Origin: Artocarpus heterophyllus
Lineage: Eukaryota > Streptophyta > Magnoliopsida > Rosales > Moraceae
Assembly: GCA_025403435.1 (NCBI GenBank)
Contig: CM046348.1
Coordinates: forward strand, 36,824,052 to 36,888,051
Direction: 5' to 3'
DNA length: 64,000 nt
The translations under genes were made by a program, and so were the position numbers. The notes under the pieces are model-generated. The model made no database searches, was not told the DNA's origin, and saw only the letters and a program-made list of their open reading frames with translations. Below are positions 44,130 through 55,559 of this stretch, piece by piece; the first letter of the stretch is position 1; every line of letters begins with the position of its first letter.

Positions 44130-44935
44130 ATGTCTAAAAACGCTTTATCATCGATACTTGATAAAAACCAATTAACCGATGAGAAGTTTAATGATTGGAA
44201 ATGAAACCTGAATATCATCCTGTCCTTTGAGAAATAAAATTTGTGCTCACAATACCATGTCCTCCCAAGCCTACAGGAGTTCCAGCAAATCCAAGTGTAT
44301 GATCGCTAGAAAGATGCTAATGATCAGGCCCGTTGTTATGTTATGGCCAGCATGAATAACGTGCTCCAGGCTCAACATGAAGATTGTGAGACTATGAAGC
44401 AGATCTTGGATAATCTTAAAGACATGTTTGGCGGCCAGGCCCTGATAAAATGGCAAGGGGCTCTTTGAAAACTTCTAAATTGCAAACAAAGTCTGGGGAC
44501 TCCTGTGAAGGAGCATATGATGTTGGTCATGGATTACCTTGCTGAGGCTCAAACTAATGGAGCTGATATTGATGCTGATACACAAATAACTATGGTCTTT
44601 GAGACTCTATCTAAGGAATTTATTTCGTTTAGAGCTTTATTTAATTTGAGTAATAGACGGGATATGACCTCGACTGAGTTAATGAAGCAGTTACAGGAGT
44701 TTGAAAATCTGATTAGGGAAACCCCTACTAGTGGTGAGGCCAACTTGGGGGCTGCCTTTGGTTCCAATCCCAACCCTAGGAATGGAAAGATGCAACAGGC
44801 TAAGAACAGGAAATCTTCTATTCCTACAAAAGGCAAGAATAAGAAGAAGAAAAAAAAGAACCTGAAGAAGCTCAAGTGCTTTATCTACGGGAAGGTTGGG
44901 CACATAAAGAAGAATTGCAAGGACTTCCCTTCCCG
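44130..44935 (+). pseudogene. Copia-B gag
   Basis: Starts MSKNALSSILDKNQLTDEKF at 44130, then stops near 44202 and a damaged stretch to 44330. The open part 44505-44935 reads EHMMLVMDYLAEAQTNGAD and FETLSKEFISF. The zinc knuckle CFIYGKVGHIKKNC has tyrosine in place of the second cysteine. Confidence 0.88.
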
Positions 44936-45565
44936 AGGTTGGTTTAATTTTCTAGTTATTAAAACTTATTTAGTTAAGGAATCTAGTGACACTTGGGTCA
45001 TAGATTTCGGAGCAACTAATCATGTTTGCGTTTCTTTGTAGGGGTTCAAAGGAACAAGAAGTTTGCTATATGAAAACTTTACGCTTTGGATGGGCGATGG
45101 ATCCTTAGTGTTGGCTAAAGCAGTGGGAGACGTCCATCTTTATTTTAATAATTATAGGAGTTTATTTTTGCGAGATTGTTTTTATGTTCTTAAATTAAAA
45201 AAGATTTTGATTTCTATAGCTTGTTTAATTAAAGACTCTTATGTAGTTTCTTTTAATAATAAAGTGGTGATTCGTAAGAATAAACCTTGTATCTATAATG
45301 GATGGATGCAAAATAATTTATATTTTATCAAACCTAAGATGGACTTATTGCTAAATCCTGAGGTTAATGATAATAACTCTAAAAGGCTTAAAACTTCTCA
45401 CTTTAATAAGACTTATCTGTTGCATTTGCGACTAAGTCATATTAACCTAAATAGGATTCAAAGGTTGGTAAGGGATGGACCTTTAAGTTGCTAAAAGGTG
45501 GAATCTATACAATAATGTGAATCTTGTTTGCAGGGTAAAATGACTAAAATGTAATAGGGCCGAAG
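44936..45565 (+). pseudogene. Copia-B protease and GAG-pre-integrase region
   Basis: The protease motif reads WVIDFGATNHVC, so serine of D-S-G-A is phenylalanine. It is followed by a TAG near 45039, then an open stretch 45063-45494 with LWMGDGSLVLA and LRLSHINLNRIQRLVRDGP, the GAG-pre-integrase region. A small deletion follows KMTK, after which Copia-C begins at 45566. The gene resumes at 55560. Confidence 0.85.
45561..45565. repeat. Target-site duplication of Copia-C, left
   Basis: CGAAG; the right copy at 55560-55564 reads TGAAA, differing by two transitions. The uninterrupted sequence in Copia-C's own pol at this place reads GCCGAAGGGATTCTAG, which supports the assignment. Confidence 0.65.
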
Positions 45566-47393
45566 TATTAGAAATGCATGCCCTAAGGAGTAAAAATGTA
45601 ATATGTTTTTGGAGACATTTTAATCAATAAAGAGTTTATTTATTATTCATATACCAAATTGTTGTCCTTTTTACATTCATATTTGTTGAATGTATGATAA
45701 GCAAATAATAGTCTAAGACTGTCGATCTAAACCTTTAGAATCAGGCATATGTTGGACAGATTATATAGAAGATATGATCTAAAGGTGATTGTCTAAACCA
45801 TAAGATCCGCAATTGAGGAAATAAAGTTGGGCGCTTTATTCATGCAAAGATTGTTATGTTGTCTATTTCCCTATCAGGAGATGGTTTGTCTTGGCCATTA
45901 GAGGTGGACTCTACGAATAGAAACATTAGTGCATTGTCATAGGTGACGATGTGTTAGATCAGGACATAAAGTGAATTGATTTAGATTAATAATTTTATCT
46001 TGGCAAATCAATTCACTTTAGACAATTATATGTATTGTATCTTAATCCTGAGATGAATAGTGTGTCGGTTGTCTTGACTTATGCCTTTTGATATGCCAAA
46101 GGGTGACATCCATATTTTATATTGGTATATATGTCGGTACGTTGGAGGCATGACTCTTGATAGCATAGACCTGTTATTTATAGATTTCGAATCCATAGCT
46201 CCTCTTTAAGAGTTGTTGATATCCTTTTAATTGTGTTATCCTATAATTGGAAAACTGGAGTGCTCAACCATTTAGATACATAGGTGTAACCGAATGGTAT
46301 ACTATCTTTAGATAGTAAGTTTTCCGATGGCGAGATAATGGAACATAAAATAAAAATAATCAGGAAGGTAAGACAGAATATATCCTTAAGCTGATTATGG
46401 ATAGTTCTATAGGAGTACTACACATTATGATATGTTATGGAGACTTAGCTATACGGGCTTCGTAATTATATATAGTTTGAGAGTGCAGCTCTAAGCTTTT
46501 AGTGGAATAGCATTAGGGTTGATAATTATGAAATGTATATCTAGGATATTGGGTTTCATAATTATCGGGAGCTTGAACTATATAGGTCTATCAAGTCCCC
46601 TTTGCTAAGTCATAATAAATCCTATAACGATACGGCGTGCTTTTCTAATAATTGATGACTTGTGTTAAATTATCAGATTAGTTGAAAATTCGATAGGATC
46701 AGATAATTCAGGTCTGTTTATCGGTTGAATTAATTTTGTAAAAATTAATTCAAGAAAAACTTGTTAAATAATCGAGAATATTTATTTTTCAAGAGATTAT
46801 CTAGATATGATTGTTTTAGTTAGATAATTTCTCTCTTAGGTTATTTGAATTAAAATTGAGGCTCTATCCCAAGAATCTCAAGTGGAAAATAAAAGATTCG
46901 CAGGGATCATTTATCGTAAGTTTGGCAGGCTGATCTTTAAGTTTGGCCTGCCAATGGAGTGAGTTCGACAGGCCAATCTACCAGTTCGGCCTGCTAACCG
47001 AACAACAATTGAGACTCATTGTTGTTTAGATCAGTTGAGAAATTAAGAGTGAGTACTCTGCCAATGAGACTCTGAAACTCCCTGAGAGCTCTTATTCATA
47101 AATCACGAACACTAGCTTTAAGTTTTCTCAATTGGTTGGAAGGAGAGTCATAGGGGAAAAGCTGTACGATGTGCGCCCACATGCACTCTAATCGTAGATA
47201 AAAAATAGCAAAGAAGACCAGTTGGTTGAGGCTCTTCTAAAACGCCTTTCTCTTCATAGATTCAGAGACTCTTTTGTAAACAAGGTTAGTAAAATCCGGT
47301 TAACTTATGCATATAGCGTGTCAAACTTGTGTCTAAGAAAATACTCTTGTATTAAAAATTTTTAAAATTTCGCTGCGTATTACTTTTCTAATA
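45566..47393 (+). repeat. Copia-C 5' LTR, promoter deleted
   Basis: 1828 bp. Directly after the array (46921-47000) the sequence jumps from CCGAACAACAATT to GAGACTCATTG. Other copies have about 120 bp here that include CTATAAATAG, so the TATA region is gone. Confidence 0.9.
46921..46998. repeat. Palindrome array in Copia-C 5' LTR
   Basis: Four units at 46921, 46942, 46964 and 46985 (steps 21, 22, 21), including TTTGGCCTGCCAAT. Confidence 0.9.
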
Positions 47394-47395
47394 AT

Positions 47396-47407
47396 TAGTA
47401 CCAGAGC
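47396..47407 (+). other. Copia-C primer binding site
   Basis: TAGTACCAGAGC, two changes from TGGTATCAGAGC. Confidence 0.8.
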
Positions 47408-47901
47408 CATGGTTTTTACATAAATTTATAAGTTTGTGATCATACTATATGAATAAATTATGTGATCTTGATCTCTCCTATGCTTGAATTTAATTTTTTA
47501 GAAAGCTGGCACTTTAGGGTTTCTATATATTTATATGTTGTCATGAATTATATGGTGAATATTTATTAATTAATTATGGTTGATTAAATTATTATTTAAT
47601 TATTTATTCATTAATTAATTTATGCTAATTATGGTTCCTTAGAGGTTAGAATGTGTATCTAGGTTTTTCATGTGATTAGATGGCGGACTATCATCTCCGT
47701 TTAGGAATTATTGTTTAATTTTAACTTTGTATGAATTTTGTAATTAAATAATCATTCGGAGAAGGTGGATCTAAAAGATGGATGATAGCATTCCATAGGT
47801 ATTTCCTAAGTCTCTAATTTTATATTTTTAAATTATTGAAAAAAAATTGATAAATTACATTAAAAAATTGTATTTTTTGGAAAAACATGATTTTTGCTCA
47901 G

Positions 47902-48127
47902 TCGGCATGCCAAACCCTCAAGTCTTTCAAACCGATGTCCGTAGATCGACAGGCTGATTTGAGGTTCAGGAGGCTATCAACTGGGCAAAAATATGTTGAC
48001 TTTGGCAGCAGACCAAACTTTCTAGTCCAAAAGGCCGATTTGTCATGACCGACAGGCCGATCTGAAAAGTTAGGTAGGCCGAAGGGTTATGACCAACAGG
48101 CCGATCACATGGATCAGTATACCGACA
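47902..48127. repeat. Palindrome array in Copia-C leader
   Basis: Units near 47902, 47924, 47946 and 47967, then 48027, 48049, 48071, 48093 and 48114, in the same two-block layout as the other leaders. More eroded than in Copia-A or B; GACCGACAGGCCGAT is the best kept. Confidence 0.8.
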
Positions 48128-48921
48128 GATAGTTGTAAATTTTCCCAAAAGGGTGCAGTTTTTCGATGAAGTTTTAATTTTATTTTTGGAACAATTCTAA
48201 GAAACATTAAATTTGGATATGACCGAAAATATAGAGTTTTTGATCTATACGGGATTAAAGACTTAAAGATGGAAGTTACATAAAAAAATGATACAATTTG
48301 AAGATTCAAGGATGAAGAATCAATAATATGTTTCGATTTATCTCTTGTAATCTTTATTTTCTTTTCTCTAAGGTAGAACCATAATATTACTGTTATTTAT
48401 TATTATTTTGCTTGTGGCTTTGTATGATTGCTTTGTTTGTCTGCATTATAATATGATTTGCCATGTATATTGATAACATGTCATATAAAATAAGATGTGT
48501 CGGTTATTAAAAATTGTTCATGCATGTTTATAAAAAAAGACCTTGATTTCAAAAGATTGAGTGGGAGAAAGTTTTCAAAAAGAGGACCTACAGCCTCCAT
48601 CGTTGGTCCATAATAAACCATGTATAAAGTAGTTGAAACAATGGTTATACACTCTTTTTAATTTTATTATTAACCTCCACAAGGAGCTCTATTAATAAAA
48701 TTAATGGCCAAAGAAACGATTATTAATATAGGCAGGATCATACAGGTCCTGGATGCCATATAGTAATCAAGAGGGGATCCGTGTTCCTAATTGAATTTGA
48801 GAAGTCTCCCTAAGACGGCTTGTTGAATTCTGAGTTGGGAATTATCGTTGTCAGGTTATGTTTTTTTCAAGGCTTTGACATTGCTTTTGCTTGGTATATG
48901 ATTCTTTATTGTAGATTAAAG

Positions 48922-49740
48922 ATGTCTAAAAAGGCTTTATCATCGATACTTGACAAAAACCAATTAACGGACGAGAACTATGATTATTAAAAATAGAACC
49001 TAAACATCATCATGTTCTTTGAGAAACTAAAGTTTGTGCTGACAACTCCTTGTCCTCCTAAGCCTACGGGAGATTCCACTAATGAGCAAATCCAAGCGTA
49101 AGATCGTTGGAAAGATGCCAATGATCATGCCCATTGCTATGTTATGGCCAGCATGAATAACGTGTTGTAGGCTCAAATGAGGATTATGAGATTGCTAGGC
49201 AGATCTTGGATAATCTGGAAGACATGTTTGGAGGCCAGGCCTTAACAAAGCAGCAAGGGGTGCTTCGGAAACTCTTGAACTACAAGCATAGACCAGGGAC
49301 ATCTGTAAAGGAGCATATGATGTTAGTCATGGGTTACCTTGCTAAGGCTTAGACCAATGGAGCTGACATCGATGCTGAAACTCAGACAACTATGGTCTTT
49401 GAGACTCTGTCTAAGGAATTCTTCCATTTGGAACTACATTTAATTTAAGCAATAGACGAGATATGACCTTGACTGAGTTGATGAAACAGTTACAAGAGTT
49501 CAAACTTTTGATCAAGGAGTCTCTTGCTGGTGGCGAGGCCAACTTGGCGGCTACATCTGATTCCAATTCTAACCCAATGAATGGAAAGAAGCAATGGGCC
49601 AAGAATAGAAAGTTTTCTATTCCTGCAAATGGCAAGAATAAGAAGAAGAAGAAGAAGAACCCAAAGAAGCTAAAGTGCTTTTTCTACTGGAAGGTCGGGC
49701 ACATAAAGAAGAATTGCAAGGACTTTCTTTCCCGAGGAGG
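48922..49740 (+). pseudogene. Copia-C gag
   Basis: MSKKALSSILDKNQLTDENY from 48922, stops soon after, a short deletion near 49173, a TAG near 49350, and a one-base frameshift near 49420. The tail is open from 49463 and ends in CFFYWKVGHIKKNC, where the second zinc cysteine is lost. Confidence 0.85.
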
Positions 49741-52700
49741 AAGGTGTGAACTTCTGTATTTAGAAACTTGTTTAGCTAAGGAATCCAGTGACACTTGGGT
49801 CACAGATTCTAGAGCAACGAATCATGTTTGTGTTTCTCTGTAGGGGTTCAAAGAAATGAGAAGTGTGCTTCGTGAAGACTTCATGCTTCATATGGGCAAT
49901 GGATCCTTGGTCTTAGTTGAAGCAGTGGGAGATCTCCATCTGTATTTTGATAATTATAGGATTTTGATTTTACAAGATTGTTTTTATGTTCCTAAATTTC
50001 AAAGGAATTAATTTCTGTAGCTTGTATATTTAAAGACTCCTATTTGGTTTCTTTTAATTATAAAGTGGTGATTCGTAAAAATAAATCTTTTATCTATTCT
50101 AGATGGATGCAAAATAATCTATATTTTATCAAACCTAAGATGGACTCGCTGCTTAATGCTAAGATGAATGATAATAAATTTAAAAGACTTAAAACTTCTC
50201 ACACTAATAAGACTTATCTTTGGCATTTGCGACTTGGTCATATTAACCTAAATAGGATTCAAAGGTTTGTAAGGGATGGACCTTTAAGTCACATAAAGGT
50301 GGAATCTATACCACAATGTTAATCTTGTTTGGAAGGTAAAATGACCAAAAGGCCATTTGGGTTTAAGGACAACAGGGCCGAAGGGATTCTAGTACTTGTG
50401 CATAGTGATGTTTATAGACCAATGAACATCCAAGCACGAGGTGGGTACAAGTATTTCGTCAATTTTATTGATGATTTCTCAAGGTATAGGTATGTGTACC
50501 TGATGTACCACAAAAGTGAAACTCATGACAAGTTTAGGGAATTTCGGGCGGAAGTGGAAAAACAATTGGGTAGACCCATAAAGGCACTCGATCTAATCGA
50601 GGTGGAGAATATATTTCTGATGAGTTCTTAGGACACTTATTAGAGAATGGGATTCTATCCTATTTGACTGCGCTAGGCACTCCACAGTAGAATAGCATGG
50701 TTGAGAGAAGAAATAGGACTTTGTTGGACATGGTCAAGTCCATGATGAGTTATTCATCATTGCCTTTGTCCTTTTGGGGATATGCACTACAAACCGTATG
50801 TTATCTTTTGAGCAATGTGTCTTCAAGATCAGTTCCTAAAACTCCTCATAAGTTGTGGATGGGAAAAAGGACATCCTTAAACCATATTCGAATATGGGAT
50901 GTCCGACTCATGTCCTATTTAGGGATGCAAATAAGTTGGAAGTACGTTAAGAAGTTTGCGTATTTGCAGGATATCCAAAAGAAACTAAAGGGGGTTATTT
51001 TTATAACCCAAAGAAAATAAAGTTGTCGTTTCAACTAATGTAACTTTCCTTGAGGATAGTTACGTAGATGACTTTAAGCCTCGAAGCAAAGTGGTGCTTG
51101 AGGAGTTAGCGAGTGATTCGATCACTCCGAGGGTGCCGAATGAAACCGTTCCAATCAATGTAGAAAAACCAAACGAACCCAAACAACCTAAGGGGCTTCG
51201 GTGTAGTGGGAGGATCTAGCGTCAACTGGAGAGGTATATGTTCAATGGTGAGGCCTACTTGGCTGAATCAGATAAACATGATAGGGATCCTTACACTTAT
51301 GCAAAGGCTATAGAGGATGTTGATTTGAAACTCTAGACAGAGGCCATGAATGTAGAGGTGAAGTCTATGGAGACTAATTAGGTCTAGGAGCTTGTGGATC
51401 TTCCCGAAGGGGTAAAACCCATAGGGTGTAAGTGGATCTACAAGAGAAAGAGAGGAATGGATGAAAAATTCGAAACCTTTAAGGCTAGACTAATAGCTAA
51501 GAGATATACACAAAAGGAAGGAATCGATTATAAAGAAACATTTTGCCTATAGCCATGCTTAAGTCCATCCTAATTCTCTTGTCTATAGCTGCCGCACTCA
51601 ACTATGAGATTTGGCAAATGGATGTCAAGACGGCTTTTCTAAATGGCTATCTTGATGAGTCCATTTATTTGGAGTAGCCAGACAGGTTCAAGGCTAAGGT
51701 TTAGGAGGGTAAGGTTTGTAAACTGCTAAAGTCAATTTATGGACTTAAGTAGGCTTCCCATTCTTGGAACATAAGACTTGATCAAGTGATCAAGACTTAT
51801 GGGTTCACACAAAATGTGGATGAACCATGTGTGTACAAACACATTAAGGATAGGAATATGGTTTTTCTACTGCTCTATGTAGATGACATTCTACTAATTG
51901 CAATGACGTTGGGGCATTGTCATCAGTCAAATTATGGTTGACCAAGTAGTTTGACATGAAGAACTTGGGTGAGGAAAATTTTGTTCTAGGTATCCAGATC
52001 TTTCAAGATAAGAAGAACAAAATAATAGCCTTGTCCCAGGCCAGCTGCATAGATAAGATTCTCATGAGGTTTGCAATACAGGATTCCAAGAAAAGTGGGC
52101 AACCATCTAGGTTTGGAATTACACTTTCTAAGAAAGACTCTCCAGAGTCTAAGGAAGAAAGAGAATACATGAAAAAGGTGCCTTATGATTCGGTAGTGGA
52201 TAGTCTCATGTATGCCATGCTTTGCACACAATAGGATATTTGTTTTGTGGTCAGGATTATAAGTCGATTCCAAGCAGATCCGAGACCGAACCATTGGGTT
52301 GTGGTCAAGCATATTTTCAAGTACCTAAGAAGGACTCGAGGGTATATGCTTGTGTATTCAAGTGAAGACTTAACTCCTTTAGGATACACTAATTTGGACT
52401 TCCAATCCTGTCTGGATTCAAGGAGATCGACTTCTGGTTTTTTGTTTACTCTAGGTGGCAATGCCATTAGTTAGAGAAGTGTGAAACAAGGTTGCACTTC
52501 AAATTCAATGATGGAGGCTAAGTATGTGACAGCCAGTGATGCGTCAAAAGAAACAATGTGGCTCCGTAAGTTCCTTGGGGATCTTGAGGCAGTTCTTGTT
52601 ATGGATAAGGCAGTATCACTGTACTGTGATAACAGTGCAGTAGTAGTTAATGTTAAGGAACCAAGATTTCATAAGAAGAGTAAGCATATTGATCAGAAGT

Positions 52701-52840
52701 ATCATGTGATGAAGGACGTCGTAGAAGGCAGGCATGTCACTGTGTGCAAAATCGCATCAGAGGACAATTTAGCTAATCCATTCACGAAGACACCTACTAG
52801 GATATCTTCGAGAGGCATGTGGAAGCTATAGGGATGCGAG
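49741..52840 (+). pseudogene. Copia-C pol
   Basis: Protease motif near 49800 reads WVTDSRATNHVC (G of D-S-G-A is R). GAG-pre-integrase LWHLRLGHINLNRIQRFVRD lies near 50215-50280, integrase 50329-51010 with YKYFVNFIDDFSRY and VERRNRTLLDMVKSMMSYS, RT 51390-52230 with YVDD at 51876-51887, and RNase H 52247-52830 with LYCDNSAVVV and HIDQKYHVMKD. The C-terminal RNase H is the best kept (116 residues open). Stops and shifts are frequent in RT. Confidence 0.9.
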
Positions 52841-53616
52841 ATTTGTCATGTTTACTCACTTAGTGCAAGTGAGAGATTGTTAAACTTGTATGCTGTAAAA
52901 AGGAAAAATGTAATATGTTTTTTGAGATATTTTTAACAATAAAGAGTTTATTTATTATTCATAGACCAAATTGTTGTTCTCTTTACGTTCATATTTGTTG
53001 AATGTATGATAAGCAAACAAAAGTCTAAGACTGTCAGTCTAAACCTTTAAAATCAAGCATATGATGGACAAATTATGGAGAAAACATGATTCTAAAGGTG
53101 ATGGTCTGAATCATAAGATCCGCAATCGAGGGAATAAAGTTGGATGCTTTATTCATGCATAGATTATTATGTTGTCTATATCCTTATAAGAAGATGGTTT
53201 GTCTTGGCCATCGGCGGTGGACTCTGCGAATAGAAACATCAGCGCATTGTCATAGGTGACTATGTGTTGGTTCAGGATATAAAGTGAATTGATTTGGATT
53301 AATAATTATGTCTCAGTAAATCAATTCACTTTCAAAAATTATATGTATTGTATCTTAATCCTGAGATGAATAGTGTGCCCGTTTCTTGACTTATGTCTTT
53401 TGGTGTGCCAAAAGGTGACATCCACATTTTATGTTAGTACGTATGCCGATACGTTGGAGACATGACTTTTGATAGCGTAGACCTATTATTCATAGATATG
53501 AAATCCATAGCTTCTCTTAAGGAGTCGTTGATATCCTCTTTTATGCGTTATCCTGTAATTGGAAAACTGGAGCCCTCAACCATTTGGATACATAGGTGTA
53601 ACCAGATGGTATACTA

Positions 53617-53777
53617 GCCCCGTTTGGTTTTGTTCTCAGAAATTTTGAAAATATTTTCGCATGTTTTTTAAGGAAAAAATTTTAAAAATACTCTTAGTAC
53701 AATTCTCAAAAAAATTCCATTTTTCAAAACAAAAACATTTTTACCTATTTTGAAAATAATACCAAACAGCTCCACCG
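53617..53777. mobile_element. MITE-like insert, 161 bp
   Basis: Interrupts the LTR between TATACTA and TCTTTGGATGG, which are adjacent in every other copy. Ends are imperfect inverted repeats: GCCCCGTTTGGTTTTG against AGCTGTTTGGTATTA. The interior is AT-rich. I see no clear target duplication, so the superfamily is open (hAT- or Harbinger-like ends). Confidence 0.65.
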
Positions 53778-54392
53778 TCTTTGGATGGTAAGCTTTTCGA
53801 TGGTTATATAATGGAATGTAAGATAAAAATAATCGAGTAGGTAAGACAGAATTTATCCCTAAGCCGATTATGGATAATCCAATGGGGGTACGACACATTA
53901 TGATATGTCATGGAGACTTAGCTTTGCGGGCTTCGTCATTCTATATAGTTCGAGAGTGCAGCTCTAAGCTTTTAGTGGAATAGTATTAGAGTTGATAATT
54001 ATGAAATGTAAATCTAGGATATTGAGTTTCATAATTATCCGGAGCTTGAACTATATAGGTCCATCTGGTCCCTTTTGCTAGCTCATAATAAATCTTATAA
54101 CGATACGGCGTGCTTTTCCAATAATTGTGACTTGTGTCCAATTATTCGATTCGTTGAAAATTCGATAAGATCAGATAATTCATGTCTGCTTATTGGTTGA
54201 ATTAATTTTGTAAAAATTAATTCATGATAAATTTATTGAACTATCGGGAATATTTATTTTCCTATAGATTATCTAGATATGACTGTCTTAAACAAATAAC
54301 TTCTCTATTGGGTTATTTGAATTAAAACTGAGGCTCTATCCTAAGAATCTCAAGTGGGAAATAAAAGATTCATAGGGATCATTTATCGTAAG

Positions 54393-54470
54393 TTCAGCAG
54401 GCTGATCTTGAAGTTTGGCCTCTCGATGGAGTGAGTTTAGTAGGTCGATTTGCCAGTTCGGCCTGCCAAT
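54393..54470. repeat. Palindrome array in Copia-C 3' LTR
   Basis: Four units at 54393, 54414, 54436 and 54457 (steps 21, 22, 21). Confidence 0.88.
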
Positions 54471-54565
54471 CGAACGATTTTTTATCATGCATTTTTAGAC
54501 GCAATTTCTTATCTGATATTGATTTTGATTCAAATTTTTTAGGCCTTATCTGATAAGGACTGACC

Positions 54566-54573
54566 TCTAGGCC
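54566..54573. repeat. hAT target-site duplication, left
   Basis: TCTAGGCC, repeated exactly at 55147-55154. Confidence 0.95.
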
Positions 54574-55146
54574 TAGGGCTGGCAATTTCAGACAATGCAC
54601 AATGACACGATACGAAAATGACACGAGATAAATAGGTTTAGACCGAAATTTATTAATTGGGCCATAAATGGGTTGGCACAAATAATACAAAATTCAACGG
54701 GCTGGATTCGTACTAACATGTCTAACATGCCTTAATACGTTTAATTAAATGGGCTGTAAATGTGTCAACACGGCATGATACAACTCGCCCATTTAGAACA
54801 CATTTAAACTTAAAAATAAAAATATTTGAAATATTTGTAGTAGGTTAGTATTAATTAGATAATATGATTTTGTTAATTTTCTTTCTTGGCTTTTTTTAAA
54901 TTTTTTTAAATTTTTAGTTAACTGGGTCATAAACGTGCCATATGTGTGTTGTTATCGTGCCAACACATCACAACCCACCCACTTAATAATCGTATTAATC
55001 GTATCGTGCCGTATTACACATGGCATAAGCGGGTTGTGTTCGTGTTTGTATTTTTGGCATGTTTATTAATTGTATCGTGATCATGTTTGGCCTAAACATG
55101 TCGTGTTGTAAACATACCGACACGAGCACGTTGACTACCAGCCCTA
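54574..55146. mobile_element. Non-autonomous hAT transposon, 573 bp
   Basis: Inverted ends TAGGGCTGGCAA and, on the other strand, TAGGGCTGGTAG, flanked by an exact 8-bp duplication: both are hAT hallmarks. The interior has subterminal words around CACGA/TCGTG (ACACGATACG, TATCGTG, GACACGAG) in both orientations and no transposase frame. It would depend on a transposase supplied elsewhere. Confidence 0.93.
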
Positions 55147-55559
55147 TCTAGGCCCAACCTCTATAAAAAGGAGAGTAAGACTCATTGTTATTTAGATCAA
55201 TTGAGAAATTAAGAGTGAGTACTCTGCCAGTGAGACTCTGAAACTCCCTGAGAGCTCTTGTTCACAAATCACAAACACTAGCTTTGGGTTTTCTCAATTG
55301 GTTGGAAGGAGAGTCACTAGGGAAAAGCTATATGACATGGGCTCACACACACTCCAATCGTGGATAAATAATAGCAAAGAAGACTAGTTGGTTTAGGCTC
55401 TTCTGGAGTGCATTTCTCTTCACAGATTGTAGGGGCTTTTTGGTAAACAAGTTTAGTAAGATTTGGTTAATTTATGCAAATAGCGTGTCAAATTGTGTCT
55501 TGGAAAATACTCTGGCATTAAAAATTTTTAAAATTTCGCTACGTACTACTTTTTCATCA

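Larger units (their letters stand above)
45566..55559 (+). mobile_element. Copia-C, nested in Copia-B
   Basis: Same family and orientation as its host. LTRs are 45566-47393 and 52878-55559, primer site 47396-47407, gag-pol 48922-52840. The 5' LTR starts TATTAG rather than TGTTAG and has lost its promoter region; the 3' LTR is enlarged by a 161-bp MITE-like insert and a 573-bp hAT element. Confidence 0.92.
52878..55559 (+). repeat. Copia-C 3' LTR with two insertions
   Basis: 2682 bp from TGTTAAACTTG to TTTTTCATCA. Subtracting the inserts at 53617-53777 and 54574-55146 leaves about 1.94 kb, the family length. The TATA box CTATAAAAAG is at 55161-55170. Confidence 0.9.

Noticed and set aside
53609..53785. 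8-bp or 3-bp target duplication for the 161-bp insert
   Set aside because: The flanks TATACTA and TCTTTGG show no repeat; superfamily left open.
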